From Mactromeris polynyma (lineage: Eukaryota > Mollusca > Bivalvia > Venerida > Mactridae), in the NCBI GenBank assembly GCA_032209605.1, contig JASFXZ010000039.1, positions 1,612,001 through 1,676,000 of the forward strand: a DNA stretch of 64,000 nt, read 5' to 3'. Position numbers and translations under genes: made by a program. Of the stretch, positions 25,401-36,625 are shown piece by piece. How positions within the stretch are numbered: position 1 is the stretch's first letter; the number at the start of each line of letters is the position of its first letter. The notes under the pieces were generated by a model, which saw nothing but the letters and a program-made list of their open reading frames with translations, made no database searches and was not told where the DNA came from.

Positions 25401-27011
25401 TCTAACCTGAATTAATAATACCAAAAAAATATATAACTGTCAGAAAATGAAAATAATTAAGTTAATGATACAAGTTTCCATCTCAAATCTACAAAAATCT
25501 TCATTTAAATAGTAAAATACTGTTCTTATTTATGCTTTAAGTATATAGCAGATCAAAACTGATTCTATACTTTTTAAGCTATAGTAGAGAAAATACAAGG
25601 CTATCAATACAGCATAGATTTCCTTGTTTATGAGTTATTTATTTACATAATCTAGATTATAAGACATTACAGACACAAGCTAGCATACTGTTCAACAAAC
25701 AGTTAGTAAAACTCAAAACAAAGAAATGATCTTAAATTAAGATAAGAGTCATAGATCAATTTATTTATCAGAAATCAAGCACTCGAATAATATTAAAACC
25801 ATCAACAACAATCTATATTACCTTATCCTGTGTTGTGTAAGGGCAGCTCTGCCTTCAGCATCTAAATCTTTAAGCTCATCATCAGTGAAACTTGAGTGGT
25901 TGCCATAGTTACCAATAATGCCAGCATCACTTAGAGATAATAGACCAGACAAACCTTCTTCAGCACATTCTGGAGTGACATTGTCCTTACAAAAGTTGGC
26001 TGTACCTGCATATTCATAAAATATGATTTTTTTTTCAATTCAAAGTTTCACCATGAACTAATAGTTGAATGTACCAACATTCCAGCTGGAAACTTGCTCA
26101 GAGAAAAACAGTTACAAATATGCATTCTCTGAAATTCAACAATCCAACTCAGTATGAGAATATATCAGTCAAGAGACAGAAAAATACTTCTGAAATCCTC
26201 TATTCAGGATAGAATAAGAATACAGAATTAATGTGCTTGAACATTGTTCCTTAACATGGTCAATACATATTCGTGAGATAACAAAATTAAGTTATGCCGG
26301 CGGATGCACAAATTGATATTTACCCGAGTATCCACTTCTCTTCTTGGAGTGACTGAAATATGAATTGTAGCCATCAACAATTGCAGTTGGTTCATCTAAC
26401 ATATCTCCTGTAACAAGAAATATATACGATAAACTATAAGTTGACCAAACAAAGATAATCTTACCCAATTAAAATATGAAGCAATAAAAAAACATTTAAC
26501 AGCAACAATTACAAGTCAAAGAGGTCGACTGGGGAGAATTCTTAATTTGATCAATACAACTGGCACTGGGTAGAGCATCAGTCTTCTGTGTCAAGTTCTC
26601 TGTCATCTCAGTACTGAATGAATTCATTTATGTTCCTAAGGTTTGAAACATTTATCATTTAGGGGTAAATTAAATTTGAGCATTTAATGGAAAACCCGTT
26701 TCATCGGCATGTCAGAAACCGATTTCCGTAAAATAAATAGGTCTGCGTATTTTATCTGACAAGCTGTGTCCCCAAAGATGAAGAGGAAACCCAAGATATC
26801 CTACCAACAAACCAGAAATACTCTTGACTCGGAGTCCGGTAGGGGCGAAAGACGATAGGGACGAGTTATCCGAGTCCGAGTCACACGCATACTTACGAGT
26901 CACTTTTGTTTCTTGCAAGCATATGACATCACTGTTAAGGGAATCTAACAGTTCTTTCGTATTTGATTTGCTTGCTCTGATTCCATTTATGTTCCAAGAT
27001 AAAATCCTCAT
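21590..27011 (-). CDS. APEX2: DNA-(apurinic or apyrimidinic site) endonuclease 2
   Basis: Complete minus-strand gene with seven coding exons: 26897-27011, 26324-26407, 25822-26005, 25260-25406, 24149-24218, 23555-23722, 21590-22486. All junctions are GT/AG and all phases join, giving 554 aa (human APE2 is 518). It is an EEP-family nuclease that cleaves AP sites and removes damaged 3' ends, acting with PCNA in the nucleus and also reported in mitochondria. Visible motifs: SWNINGIR (residues 5-12), LQETK with catalytic Glu34, GYNSYFSHSKKRSGYSG, NVYCP, LGDINT with Asp184 and Asn186, RRLDYIL (276-282) and GSDHCP with Asp305/His306. The tail has PIP-type motifs QQKLSSFF (338-345) and QSSLMTFF (411-418), then a C-terminal zf-GRF domain. 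The ATG at 27011 is chosen because MRILSWNING matches the family N-terminus; an in-frame ATG at 27068 would add 19 residues. A possible AATAAA (complement) is at 21378-21383. Confidence 0.95.
23227..23338. mobile_element. 112-bp foldback/MITE in APEX2 intron 6
   Basis: Left end GGAGATTGTCACAA then CCCTTTAT; the right end is its complement ATAAAGGG...TTGTGACAATCTCC. The arms are ~29 bp and nearly perfect. The interior CTCTCCCTTTATCC reappears at about 63,545. No clear target duplication. Confidence 0.75.
26897..27011 (-). CDS. APEX2: APEX2 exon 1
   Basis: Encodes residues 1-38 plus one base, including the first nuclease motif SWNINGIR and the metal-binding Glu in LQETK. The donor C|GTAAGT leaves phase 1. 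Exon 2 begins GAGATATG after a CAG acceptor and restores the Arg codon that follows KVT in the family. Confidence 0.9.
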
Positions 27012-28014
27012 GGCTGGAATGAAGTGTTTATGTGAGTAATTTGTCGGGTTAAGTACGTCTGTAAGCACCGATCATAATGATTGCAGAGTTGTCGTTCGTT
27101 ATTTGCATAAGCGCGGGAAAGGGAATGTGGGTTGGGTGCGCTTAGTCTGGTTCCCTGTCTCACTATCGTAATATTTAGTTTTGAGGGTGCGCTTTGAACG
27201 TAGTGCACGCCTGTCCTTGATGTGTCAAAAATTCCATCACAGACAGACACACAATTAATTTATAATTTAAATCATCTATTTAAATATCACATATAGCAAC
27301 AAGACAACAACCATATTGTAGTTATAGTGCAACTAATTATTTAGTATAAATTATGGTGGCATATTACTGGGGTGTATCTAAATCTCAACCGTTTAGGCCG
27401 ATTTACATATTTAATTTCTCAACTGGTGAGGCCGGAACGCCTACTGGATAGATAGTTTGGAATTGTAGCTTAATGGTAAAAAGTAAAAAGGCATCCTCTT
27501 CTTATAGAATAGTTTTCAATCAAGTATTGATTGTTAAATGATTCAATAATATGTAAGATATCACTTAAAAGTTGTTTTTGCAATCAACGCATCTAAAATT
27601 CGAATTTAAGATACAAATTACTTTTTCATGAGAAGCATTTATTTCCAACGAGTAAGATCTTGTTCAATATTTAACCCGAGTTTGAAACAACGTTTTATTT
27701 CTATCTAACGATAGTCGCCGATGAAGAGCATTTTTTAAGCAGTATATAAATACTAAATGACTGAAGTTTATTTGGTAAATAATCACCACTTTGCGATGTA
27801 AAGGGAATGAAAGTGTGCTAATTGTACGTCTTTGGTATGAGACCTTCACTCATGATAGTTAAAGTGTAATACATGTATACAACTGAGACCCTTTTCAATA
27901 CTGACAACAATTGAAGTGTGCACATACGTTTTTGTTTAATTTGAAAACACTTGAAGCCGTGTTTTTATACCATAATAAATAGTGAATAATATTATTACTG
28001 TTACATTTCAGTGT
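27012..28014. other. APEX2 upstream region; no gene seen
   Basis: Presumed APEX2 promoter next to 27,011. Moderately CpG-containing to about 27,240, then AT-rich. Diverged monomers of the downstream satellite box (GTGAGGCCG-like) already appear at about 27,385-27,440. Confidence 0.5.
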
Positions 28015-29480
28015 CCAATATACTCAGATACAATGTATTTCCTAACGGATGAGGCCGATTTCAATATTACAAACAACAAATAAAGTCAGATATAAGCTTC
28101 GATATCTATCCCAACGGGTGAGGCCTATTTCAATATTGCTCACCAATAACGTAACTAAGATACAACTTTTCATGTATTTCCCAACGGGTGAGGCCGATTT
28201 CAATATTACAAACAACAAATAAAGTCAGATATAAGCTTCGATATATATCCCAACGGGTGAGGCCGATTTCAAAACTGCTCACCAATAACGTAACTAAGGT
28301 ACAACTTTTCATGTATTTCCCAACGGGTGAGGCCGATTTCAATATTACAAACAACAAATAAAGTCAGATATAAGCTTCGATATCTATCCCAACGGGTGAG
28401 GCCTATTTCAATATTGCTCACCAATAACGTAACTAAGATACAACTTGTCATGTATTTCCCAACGGGTGAGGCCGATTTCAATATTACAAACAACAAATAA
28501 AGTCAGATATAAGCTTCGATATATATCCCAACGGGTGAGGCCGATTTCAAAACTGCTCACCAATAACGTAACTAAAGTACAACTTTTCATGTATTTCCCA
28601 ACGGGTGAGGCCGATTTCAATATTACAAACAACAAATAAAGTCAGATATAAGCTTCGATATATATCCCAACGGGTGAGGCCTATTTCAATATTGCTCACC
28701 AATAACGTAACTAAGGTACAACTTTTCATGTATTTCCCAATGGGTGAGGACGATTTCAGTATTACCGACTCTTATAGGAATATACAAGCTGTTATATATT
28801 GCCTATAATGGCTGAGGCCGATTTCCATACAACTTCCAAAAAAAACGCCTATCAATCACTGTCGAATATCCCAACGGGTGAGGCCGAATGAAATACTACT
28901 TCCAAATTAAGTGAGCATCCATCAATATTTATTGTCTTATTGGGAACAGATAGTGACACATGTTGAGTTTGTTTATATTTTCTAACGGGTGAGGCCGATT
29001 TCAATATTACAAACAACAAATTAAGTCAGATATAAGCTTCGATATAGATCCCAACTGGTGAGGCCGATTTCAATACTGCTCACCAATAACGTAACTAAGG
29101 TACAACGTTTCATGTATTTCCCAACGGATGAGGCCGATTTCAGTATTACCAACTCTTATAGGAATATACAAGCTGTTATATATTGCCCATTGGGTGAGGC
29201 CGATTTTAGTACAACTTCCAAATAAAGCGCCTATCAATCACTTTCCAAAATCCCAACGGGTGAGGCCGAATGAAATACTACTTCCAAATGAAGTGAGCAT
29301 CCATCAGTATTTATTATCTTATTGTGAACAGATAGTGACACATGTTGAGTTTGTTTAAATTTCCTAACGGGTGGGGCCGATTTCAATATTACAAACAACA
29401 AATTAAGTCAGATATAAGCATCGATATGTATCCCAACTGGTGAGGCCGATTTCAATACTGATTTCAGTATTACCGACTCT
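28015..29480. repeat. 69/70-bp higher-order satellite with GGGTGAGGCCGATTTC box
   Basis: About 20 units each begin with a conserved box (CCCAACGGGTGAGGCC then GATTTCAATA) followed by a less conserved ~42-bp segment. In 28,050-28,740 two segment types strictly alternate (acaaacaacaaataaagtc... and gctcaccaataacgtaac...), forming ~139-bp dimers. Three further types appear from 28,740 on, and a second block repeats them in the same order. The reading frames across it are repeat artefacts. Confidence 0.95.
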
Positions 29481-29499
29481 TATAGGAATATACAAGCTT

Positions 29500-29770
29500 A
29501 TGAAGCTGCCATGAACGTTGACGTCTTTTTTCAATTTGAGATGCACTGAGCTTGTGAACATTGCACTTTTTTCGCAGTTTTGTTTGCAGAAAATGTTTGA
29601 AGATTCTTTGTACGGTTAACTGAGACACCCTTAGTTAGTTTGACATTTCACGCTGCGTCGTTGGATTCACCCTTTTGATCATCATGGCAAATTTACGAAT
29701 AACGTCAGATGTTGACGTTTTGGGTGTTCTCCGATATGGCCCTGTCTTGGGCTTGTCACTACCAACAATG
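29500..29770 (-). pseudogene. Tc1/mariner-like transposase fragment
   Basis: The minus strand reads GPYRRTPKTSTSDVIRKF, then LRVSQLTVQRIFKH (helix-turn-helix like) and KCNVHKLSASQIEKR. This resembles the N-terminal DNA-binding and linker region of mariner-type transposases. It has an internal stop and no catalytic domain. Confidence 0.5.
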
Positions 29771-30149
29771 CATCATCCTTTGCAATGCTTTACTTGGGTG
29801 TAGTCTATGATCGTAGATAAGTTTGCTACATCCGTAAAGGGCACGACGATCATTCAAAACTGAAATTGTGTTCAACGCGATGCGTTTGCACCAGGCTTCA
29901 TGATCGGCCGGAGTTAGGTTCAACGGCAAAACCGAGATTACGGTTACCCCTAAATGATCGAAAAGGTTAATTCTCAGTTATATGTAGACACATTTCTAAA
30001 GCAATTAATTACAAAGGATGTCCCAAGAATGTTTCCATGTTATCAAATTAAGGGCATGTTATATCACAAGTGGATGCCTAAATGTTCGGATGCCGCCCCA
30101 TTAGTTATTGTTATTTGGAGGATCCTTAAAAGACGTTACAGAAGCGGAA

Positions 30150-30250
30150 AATCTAAATTTTGGCAGACCTTAAACGAGCGTTGTGGAACGAATGGCAGAA
30201 TCTGGAGCAATCTGTAATCAACAAGACCCTGGAGTCGTGGCCCTGGATCC
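30150..30250 (+). pseudogene. Tc1-like transposase C-terminal fragment
   Basis: ADLKRALWNEWQNLEQSVIN resembles the C-terminal end of Tc1-family transposases, where a similar segment follows the DDE domain. It is isolated and out of context, so a remnant. Confidence 0.4.
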
Positions 30251-30599
30251 CAAATAGAACATTTGTTGCAATGAAATTGTTATTATGTGCCATTTATAGA
30301 TCGAATAAAAGTGTTTCAAAACTTGTGAATCACCTCTCGTTTATTTCAAATGAATAATCAATATCCCGCTCGTACGGATTTAAACTACATTGATCAAGAC
30401 ACATTGGATTATAGACAATCATTTTTGCTCTTAAAATATTTATGATATTTTCCTTACCTGGACAATAATATAATACGTAATAAGTGTATTAGTTATTAAT
30501 AGAGTTTTGCAGCTAAGTCGGATGTGGACATCAGATTAAAATAGGGGGTTTTCTCAAGATAATTTCATGTGATGGTATATACGTGTATGTACTAATGCC

Positions 30600-30780
30600 T
30601 GGCTAACTATTCCATGGGCAGTCGGCGCTATTGATGGTACATCGCATGAAATTAATTGATCAAGTGACGAACGACAACAAGAATATTATTTAGGTTACAG
30701 ACATAATCACGCTCTACATTCACAGATTAAAACACATAACAGCGGAGTGATTGATTACATAGTAGTTGGAGCATTATTTA
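30600..30780 (+). pseudogene. PIF/Harbinger-like transposase fragment, copy 1
   Basis: Reads PWAVGAIDGTSHEIN, a stop, then QQEYYLGYRHNHALHSQ and a VVGAL end. GAIDGT with its Asp is typical of Harbinger-type DDE nucleases, as is the R-H-HALHSQ motif. An in-frame stop and missing flanks show decay. It runs directly into a 69-bp array. Confidence 0.6.
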
Positions 30781-31312
30781 CTGTGTCCAACCTCAAGAGG
30801 TCTTTACAACCAGTTACAGGCATATGCATAATGGTTTGACCATTATATATACTGAGTCCTACCTCAAGGGATCGGTGCGATCAGATACAGACATATATAG
30901 ACTGTGGTTTGGGTATTATTTACTGTGTCCAACCTCAAAAGGGTCTGTACGACCAGTTACATGCATATACATAGTGAATTGACAATTATTCGCTGTGTCC
31001 AACCCCAAAGGGTCTGTATGACCATTTACGTGCAGATACATGGTGGTTTTAACATTATTCGCTGTGTCCAACCCCAAGGGGTCTGTATGAACAATTACAT
31101 GCATGCATATACATAGTGGTTTTAACATTATTCATTGTGTCCAACCCCAAGGGGTCTGTATGACCAATTACATGCATATACATGGTGGTTTTAACATTAT
31201 TCATTGTGTCCAACCCCAAGGGGTCTGTATGACCAATTACATGCATATACATGGTGGTTTGACCATTATTCACTGTGTCCAACCCCAAGGGCTCTGTGCA
31301 ACCAATCTTTAT
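30781..31312. repeat. 69-bp minisatellite (GTGTCCAACCCCAAGGGGTC), eight copies
   Basis: Monomer starts at about 30781, 30853, 30925, 30994, 31063, 31135, 31204 and 31273. Each holds CCAACCYCAAGGGGTC, then TATGACCA.TTACATGCAT and GGTTTTAACATTATT. The first copies are more diverged than the last. The same family is found at 32,496-32,590 and 34,300-34,700. Confidence 0.95.
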
Positions 31313-31361
31313 TGACTTAATACCCATGAATTGGCACAATTTAATAAAAAATAAGAAAAAA

Positions 31362-31457
31362 GAATATTATTTAGGTTACAGACATAATCACGCTCTACAT
31401 TCACAGATTGTAACACATAACAGCGGAATGATTGATTACATAGTAGTTGGAGCATTA
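31362..31457 (+). pseudogene. PIF/Harbinger-like transposase fragment, copy 2
   Basis: Almost identical to 30,690-30,775 (EYYLGYRHNHALHSQ ... VVGAL), so it is a duplicated piece on the other side of the 69-bp array. It is bracketed by two copies of tgaattggcacaatttaata (31,325 and 31,457). Confidence 0.6.
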
Positions 31458-31854
31458 TGAATTGGCACAATTTAATAAAAAAACATTATGAAATAAACAA
31501 AATATACACATTTTCATACCTATATGTATGACCGACCGGCGCAGTCCAGATATTTAAGTAAGTGCTGTTTTCTGAACAGCTAGAGTAACACGATTTTTAT
31601 GGCGCGAAAAGGAGCACCGAAGTTATGATTTTAAAATATAAGTCATTAATGTACAGACGTCATTTCCTGCAATTTTAACTGCATCAGTTGCAAAATGTGC
31701 TGTAGTCGCACAAATTTTACACTTCACCTGTTTTTGATTTTGACTCAAAAACGGCGTTGAAGGATGGGATAGGGAACTACAAAATGTATCATTAAAGTGT
31801 ACGTTTCGTTGGATAAAACACCCACAGACACGATGAAAACATTACAGAGTGGCA

Positions 31855-32170
31855 CATTATATTCGTCAGTTTCCTGATCGCTTGTATATAAGTGGCAAAA
31901 CATTTTTCAATCCAGCGTTTATCAAAGAAAGATGATAAGGGTAGGCCGAAGAAAATTAACGTCAAAGTCATTGCGTTGGTTGAGAAAATCGTTATGGAAG
32001 ACTATCGGGTGTGTGTCCGCAATATTAGTGAACGCCTTGGACTTAGTCACGGGACAGTGCTTAACATACTAAAATCCGGACTTGGAATGAACAATGGGTG
32101 TGCTCTCTGGGTCCCTAAATTTCTCTTAACAATTAACACGGAGGCATCTATTATGAAAAGTTATAAGTGA
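31855..32170 (+). pseudogene. mariner transposase N-terminal fragment
   Basis: KDDKGRPKKINVKVIALVEK, then ISERLGLSHGTVLNIL and a WVPKFLL end correspond to the paired-like helix-turn-helix and the conserved W-V-P-(H/K)-x-L motif of mariner transposases. It ends before the DDD catalytic part, so it is truncated. Confidence 0.75.
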
Positions 32171-32495
32171 AATTGTGACGTTAACGTCAATGTGACGTTG
32201 CGACGTGCGCCGCATATCCTACAGTGGCCATTGTGAATCTTGCATTATTTTGTTACTGTTTCATGTAACTGCCCAGTTTTTTGAATAACGTATCATAAAT
32301 GGCTTGTGGTTAAAGAGATATACATGTATTTATCTTTTTGTTATCGAACTTTTTGGACACACCTCGTATGTACCCTTTAACCTGCTTAAGTGCCTTGTGT
32401 TTTGTGGATTGTTGTTTTCATGGAGGTCTGCGTGGGGAGGCATTGTCTTATGTATGTCGCTTTTCCTGTAGCTACGTATTCTCTCTCTTTAATAC

Positions 32496-32590
32496 ATGGT
32501 AGTTTTAACAGTATTTACTGTGTCTAACCTCAAGGGGTCTATACAACCAGTAAAAGGTCTAAGCATGGTTGTTTTATCATTATTTACAGT
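32496..32590. repeat. Isolated monomer of the 69-bp minisatellite
   Basis: CTGTGTCTAACCTCAAGGGG plus flanking GGTAGTTTTAACAGTATTTA matches the arrays at 30.8 and 34.3 kb. It abuts the ~168-bp satellite. Confidence 0.8.
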
Positions 32591-33660
32591 TATGGCCCTT
32601 TGATTATGCCACATATAGTATATATGGTACCATTCTTGTCCGGACTACTTCTCAGAAACTACTTGCTGGAATTCAACAAAATTTCATGGGATGCTTCACT
32701 ACCAAGAGAAGATGCGCATACTATCACACGGTTTTGGTTCAACTATTTTTCACGGAGTTATAGCCCTTTGATTATGCCACATATACTACATATGGTACAA
32801 TTCTTGTCCGGACTAATTCTCAGAATCCAATGACTGGAATTCAACGAAACTTCGTGGGAAGCTTCACTACCAAGAGTAAATGCGAATATTATCACTTGGT
32901 TTTGGTTGGAATATTTTTCCATGGAGTTATGGCCCTTTGATTATGAAACATAGTACATATTGTACCATTCTTGTCCGGACTACTTCTCAGAAACTACTGA
33001 CTGGAATTCAACAAAACTTCATGGGAAGCTTCATTACCAAGAGGAGATGCGCATATTATCACACGGTATTGGTTGGACTATTTTTCCACGGAGTTATGGC
33101 CCTTTGATTATGCCACATATAGTATATATGGTATCATTCTTGTCTGGACTAATTCTTAGAAACCACTGACTGGAATTCAACAAAACTTCATTGGAAGCTT
33201 CATTACCAAGAGAAGATGCAAAACTTCATTGGAAGCTTCATTACCAAGAGAAGATGCGCATTTAATCACACTGTTTTGGTTGGACTATTTTTCACCGAGT
33301 TATGGCCCTTCTATTATGCCACATTTAGTATATATGGTATCATTCTTGTCCAGACTAGTTCTCAGAAACCACTGACTGGAATTCAACAAAACTTAATGGG
33401 AAGCTTCAGTATTAAGAAGAGATGCTCATATTATCACACGGTTTTGGTCAGACTATTTTTCACAGAGTTATGGCCCTTTGATTATGCAACATAGTACATA
33501 TATGGTACCATTCTTGTTCGGACTAATTCACAGAAACTTTTGACAGGAATTCAACAAAACTTTATGGGAAGCTGTATTACAAAGAAGAGAAGCGCATATT
33601 ATCAGGAGTTATGATGGGTCTGTTTTTCATATAGTTATGGCCCTTTGATTATGCAACATA
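32591..33660. repeat. ~168-bp satellite, six to seven copies
   Basis: The TTATGGCCCTTTGATTATGC box recurs at about 32591, 32760, 32928, 33096, 33300, 33468 and 33639. Between boxes are CATTCTTGTCCGGACTA, GGAATTCAACAAAACTTCAT and AAGAGAAGATGCGCAT. One copy has an internal ~33-bp duplication (33,187-33,252). Confidence 0.95.
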
Positions 33661-34159
33661 TAGATTAAATATTATCAGCTATGCAAGATAATCAAAATTA
33701 TATTCTTTTAATTTTTCAAGTAAGTTTTTTGATGTAGGTAAATGTTTGTCTACGTAATGTTTATAATATATACATGTATATATTTGATTTCAAATATATT
33801 TTCTTGTTTTTATGGCACCTTTCAAGATCACCTTATGTCAGACCTCAAACAATAAGCTTTGGTTTTGTTGTTTTAAATTATGATAAAAACTATTGAACAA
33901 AAAGGACATTCACACACTGGTACATCTGTCAACACCATACTTATTTGATCATCAGCTGATATGGATTTGTATCAATCTACAGTCTTTGTTGTAAAGGTAC
34001 GCATTGCATTGACATGGGCACTTGAATTGTGAATAAAGGCTTCTTATATCTGTAGCAAGATTCCTTTTTTCAGGTTTGTTTTCAGTTAGCAGGATTATCC
34101 TAGCCCAGCATGTAATTAAATTGTTCACTATCTCAATTTCATTGTACATTTTTGTATAC

Positions 34160-34291
34160 CTATCCAGGACATTTCCAGTGCTGCATATAACATTCAGATT
34201 GTAACCATCAACAAAGTGAGATTTTCCAATTAGAGTCTTGTTCGAAGTTATAACCATACTTCGGGGAGCATCCATCGGTTCCACCGATATC
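34160..34291 (-). CDS. Possible Ig-domain exon (N-terminal half of a domain)
   Basis: The minus strand reads ISVEPMDAPRSMVITSN, then GYNLNVICSTGNVLD, between an AAG acceptor and an ATAG|GTATAC donor. The pattern (hydrophobic A/B strands, then an x-V-x-C Cys) resembles the first half of an immunoglobulin domain. Known family layout supports but does not prove this. It is closely flanked by 69-bp repeats. Confidence 0.3.
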
Positions 34292-34299
34292 CTTGTTAT

Positions 34300-34700
34300 C
34301 ATTATTTACTGTGTCCAACTTCAAGGGGTCTATATGACCATTTACGGGTTTATACAGGGTAGTTTTAACATTATTTACAGCGTCCAACCTCAAGGGCCTA
34401 TATGACCAGTTACGGGTTTATACATGGTAGTGTTAATATTATTTACTTTGTCCAACCTCAAGGGGTCTAAATGACCAGATACGGGTTTATACATGGTATT
34501 GTTAACTAACATTATTTACTGTGTCCAACCTCAAGGGGTCTATATGACCATTTACGGGTTTATACAGGGTAGTTTTAACATTATTTACAGTGTCCAACAT
34601 CAAGGGGTCTATATGACCAGTTACAGGTTTATACATGATGGTTTTAACAATATTTACTGTGTCCAACCTCAAGGGGTCTATAGGACCAGTTACAGGCCTA
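34300..34700. repeat. 69-bp minisatellite, six copies
   Basis: Monomers at about 34307, 34378, 34447, 34520, 34590 and 34659. The consensus GTCCAACCTCAAGGGGTCTA then TATGACCAGTTACGGGTTTA is the same family as 30,781-31,312 with different spacer bases. Confidence 0.95.
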
Positions 34701-34846
34701 GAATTATAAAAAAAATATGAAGCTTTTTGTTGGAAAGTAATATTGTCAACCTTTGGAGAAATACCATCACCCTTGCCTGCACCTTGAGTGACAGTTATGA
34801 CATAAAACAATATGATATTTATATACTTGGCAACTGTAGAACTCAC

Positions 34847-34930
34847 CCAGTTTGCTATATTCAATGGTTCCCCTAGTTTCATACAAGTAAAAACTTCACA
34901 GACATAAAAGATGTCAAAATATGAGCAACA
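34847..34930 (-). CDS. Possible Ig-domain exon (C-terminal half of a domain)
   Basis: Exactly 28 codons on the minus strand between an ATACAG acceptor and a strong CTGG|GTGAGT donor. Encodes FDIFYVCEVFTCMKLGEPLN; the Y-x-C-E-V is like the F strand of an Ig domain. Together with 34160-34291 it could be part of a receptor-like gene or its relic. Confidence 0.3.
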
Positions 34931-35049
34931 CTGTATATTTCTTAAGGTTATCAAATTGTAGTTCTAATGAAACATGACAATTAATTAAAGTATCATTATT
35001 TACTGTCAGAGGCACTTTACATACACATTATTTACATGGCGAATTTACC

Positions 35050-35135
35050 AGACTTGTCCAGGATTTGCACCTGGGACCTCTCAAGCCAACAATCAAGATG
35101 GCACGGAGCGCTCTAACTACTGAGCTAACAAATTG
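35050..35135 (-). repeat. tRNA-like SINE head
   Basis: The minus strand has TTAGCTCAGTAGTTAGAGC (A box) and GGTGCAAATCC (B box) with spacing near that of a tRNA, but the acceptor arms do not pair. Confidence 0.5.
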
Positions 35136-35429
35136 AACAGTAAATGTCTCCATTGTAACCGCTAGCAATTAAGAAAGGTAGACATTTCAAGAAGTAATTG
35201 TTATTTTACTTTGGTTTCCTAGTATGAGCAAATGCTGATATGAATATTGTTTAAATGCAATTTAGATTATATGCAATTTTAACAGTATTTAAGTTAGAAA
35301 AAGGGATTGGATGACTTTATGTGACACAAGAAAACCAACATATCCCACCAGGGATTAGTTTAGTTTTCAATTAGCAATAACCACGCCTTGGATAAACCTC
35401 ATTGGCTATCGCACCAGCACTGCAATTGC

Positions 35430-35735
35430 ACCCGGGACCTCTTATATGATTTAAAGCTGACATTATACCGCATCACTTCAGAGCTAGCCCAACAGAAAAG
35501 CTATTGGAAGTGTTGGCAGATGTCATTCAACCCCTCCAAGTGTGAAGTTGTCAGATTCACCAAGAAGCGCAATCCCATCAGTATAACTACACCATCCATG
35601 GCCATGACTTAGCCACAGTAAGATCAGGCAAGTACCTCGGAGTCACCCTTTCAGAAAACCTATCCTGGAACGCATATGTGGATGACAAAACCAAGAAGGC
35701 CAACAATTCCCTCAGCTTCTACGCTCCCACACAGC
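35430..35735 (+). pseudogene. LINE reverse-transcriptase fragment, 5' part
   Basis: WQMSFNPSKCEVVRFTKKRN is the conserved segment after the RT palm in jockey/CR1/I-type non-LTR elements. After a frameshift it continues with a YLGVTLSENLSWN-type motif and DDKTKKANNSLSF. It breaks off at about 35,735 and resumes at about 36,625. Confidence 0.75.
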
Positions 35736-36625
35736 GCTTTGATTCCACTACCGTTACATTCAGACGCTGCTGTATTACCCAGTGTATTTTGATATTTGAC
35801 CTTACGAAATCACCGTTCGTTCCCAGGGCCGTAAATTGCCTCCCCTGGAAGGGGAGGCACCCCGCCGAGCGGAGCGAGACGAAAAAATTTTTGGACCCTT
35901 TTTAGACAAAAAATGATTTTATTTTACAGCCCGCAATAGGAGGCAACTGCCTACATGCCTCCATGTAATTTACGGCCCTGGTTCCTGATACTAAATGCCA
36001 TTGGTCGGCACGATCACATGACTACTGAGTTTAAAATAGATGTGTATTTTCCAGTGTTAAACCAAATGTGTACGCAGTCTTTCGCGTTGAAGGAAATTTT
36101 TACTATCTAGCTAATCGGTTTTATTTCATGTCATTAAAAGTGTAGCATTTACAGAAGACAGTGTTTCGATCATTCATCGAAGATTGTACTGATACGTATT
36201 AAATATAGCGTGGCGAATCTGAGTAACAAAATGCCAAGTAACGGTATGACGCATTTTAAATATACGCAGATTCCGCACGTTCGGTTGTTTAAATGACCTT
36301 AACTCACTACACATTTACAGGCATCGGAATATTTTGGGATGCTGACAAAACGATAGTCACTTACTCATTTATTTAGTTTTTCTAGCAATTTCCATAGTCA
36401 CAGCGGCATTTCTATGAAACTGAAATCTGTCTATTCAATGCACACTCGCATAAGCTTTATTACACATGTTTACTGTCCTACATTTGGGACATTACTAATG
36501 TCATTAGCGAGTTGTTGTAAGCTAAATGGCTGTGAACGCATGTCGACCCGCCTGAAAATATCAGCTGCGCGGGAGTTATAAAGCAGAGGGTGAACATGAA
36601 GGTATCGGAATAAGCGTCCGATGCT
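35735..36625. other. Insertion splitting the LINE
   Basis: About 0.9 kb of non-LINE sequence separates two colinear LINE pieces. It contains the 157-bp MITE at 35,824-35,980; the rest holds no recognisable gene. The end points are approximate. Confidence 0.55.
35824..35980. mobile_element. 157-bp MITE, CAGGGCCGTAAATT ends, 5-bp duplication
   Basis: Perfect 14-bp inverted ends (CAGGGCCGTAAATT ... AATTTACGGCCCTG) are flanked by GTTCC on both sides (35819-35823, 35981-35985). The interior is GC-rich (GCCGAGCGGAGCGAGACG) then A/T-rich. Confidence 0.85.

Noticed and set aside
28015..29480. CRISPR array
   Set aside because: The repeat-spacer look is real, but spacers recur in fixed order, the host is an animal with introns, and no cas-like genes are present. 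It is a higher-order satellite.
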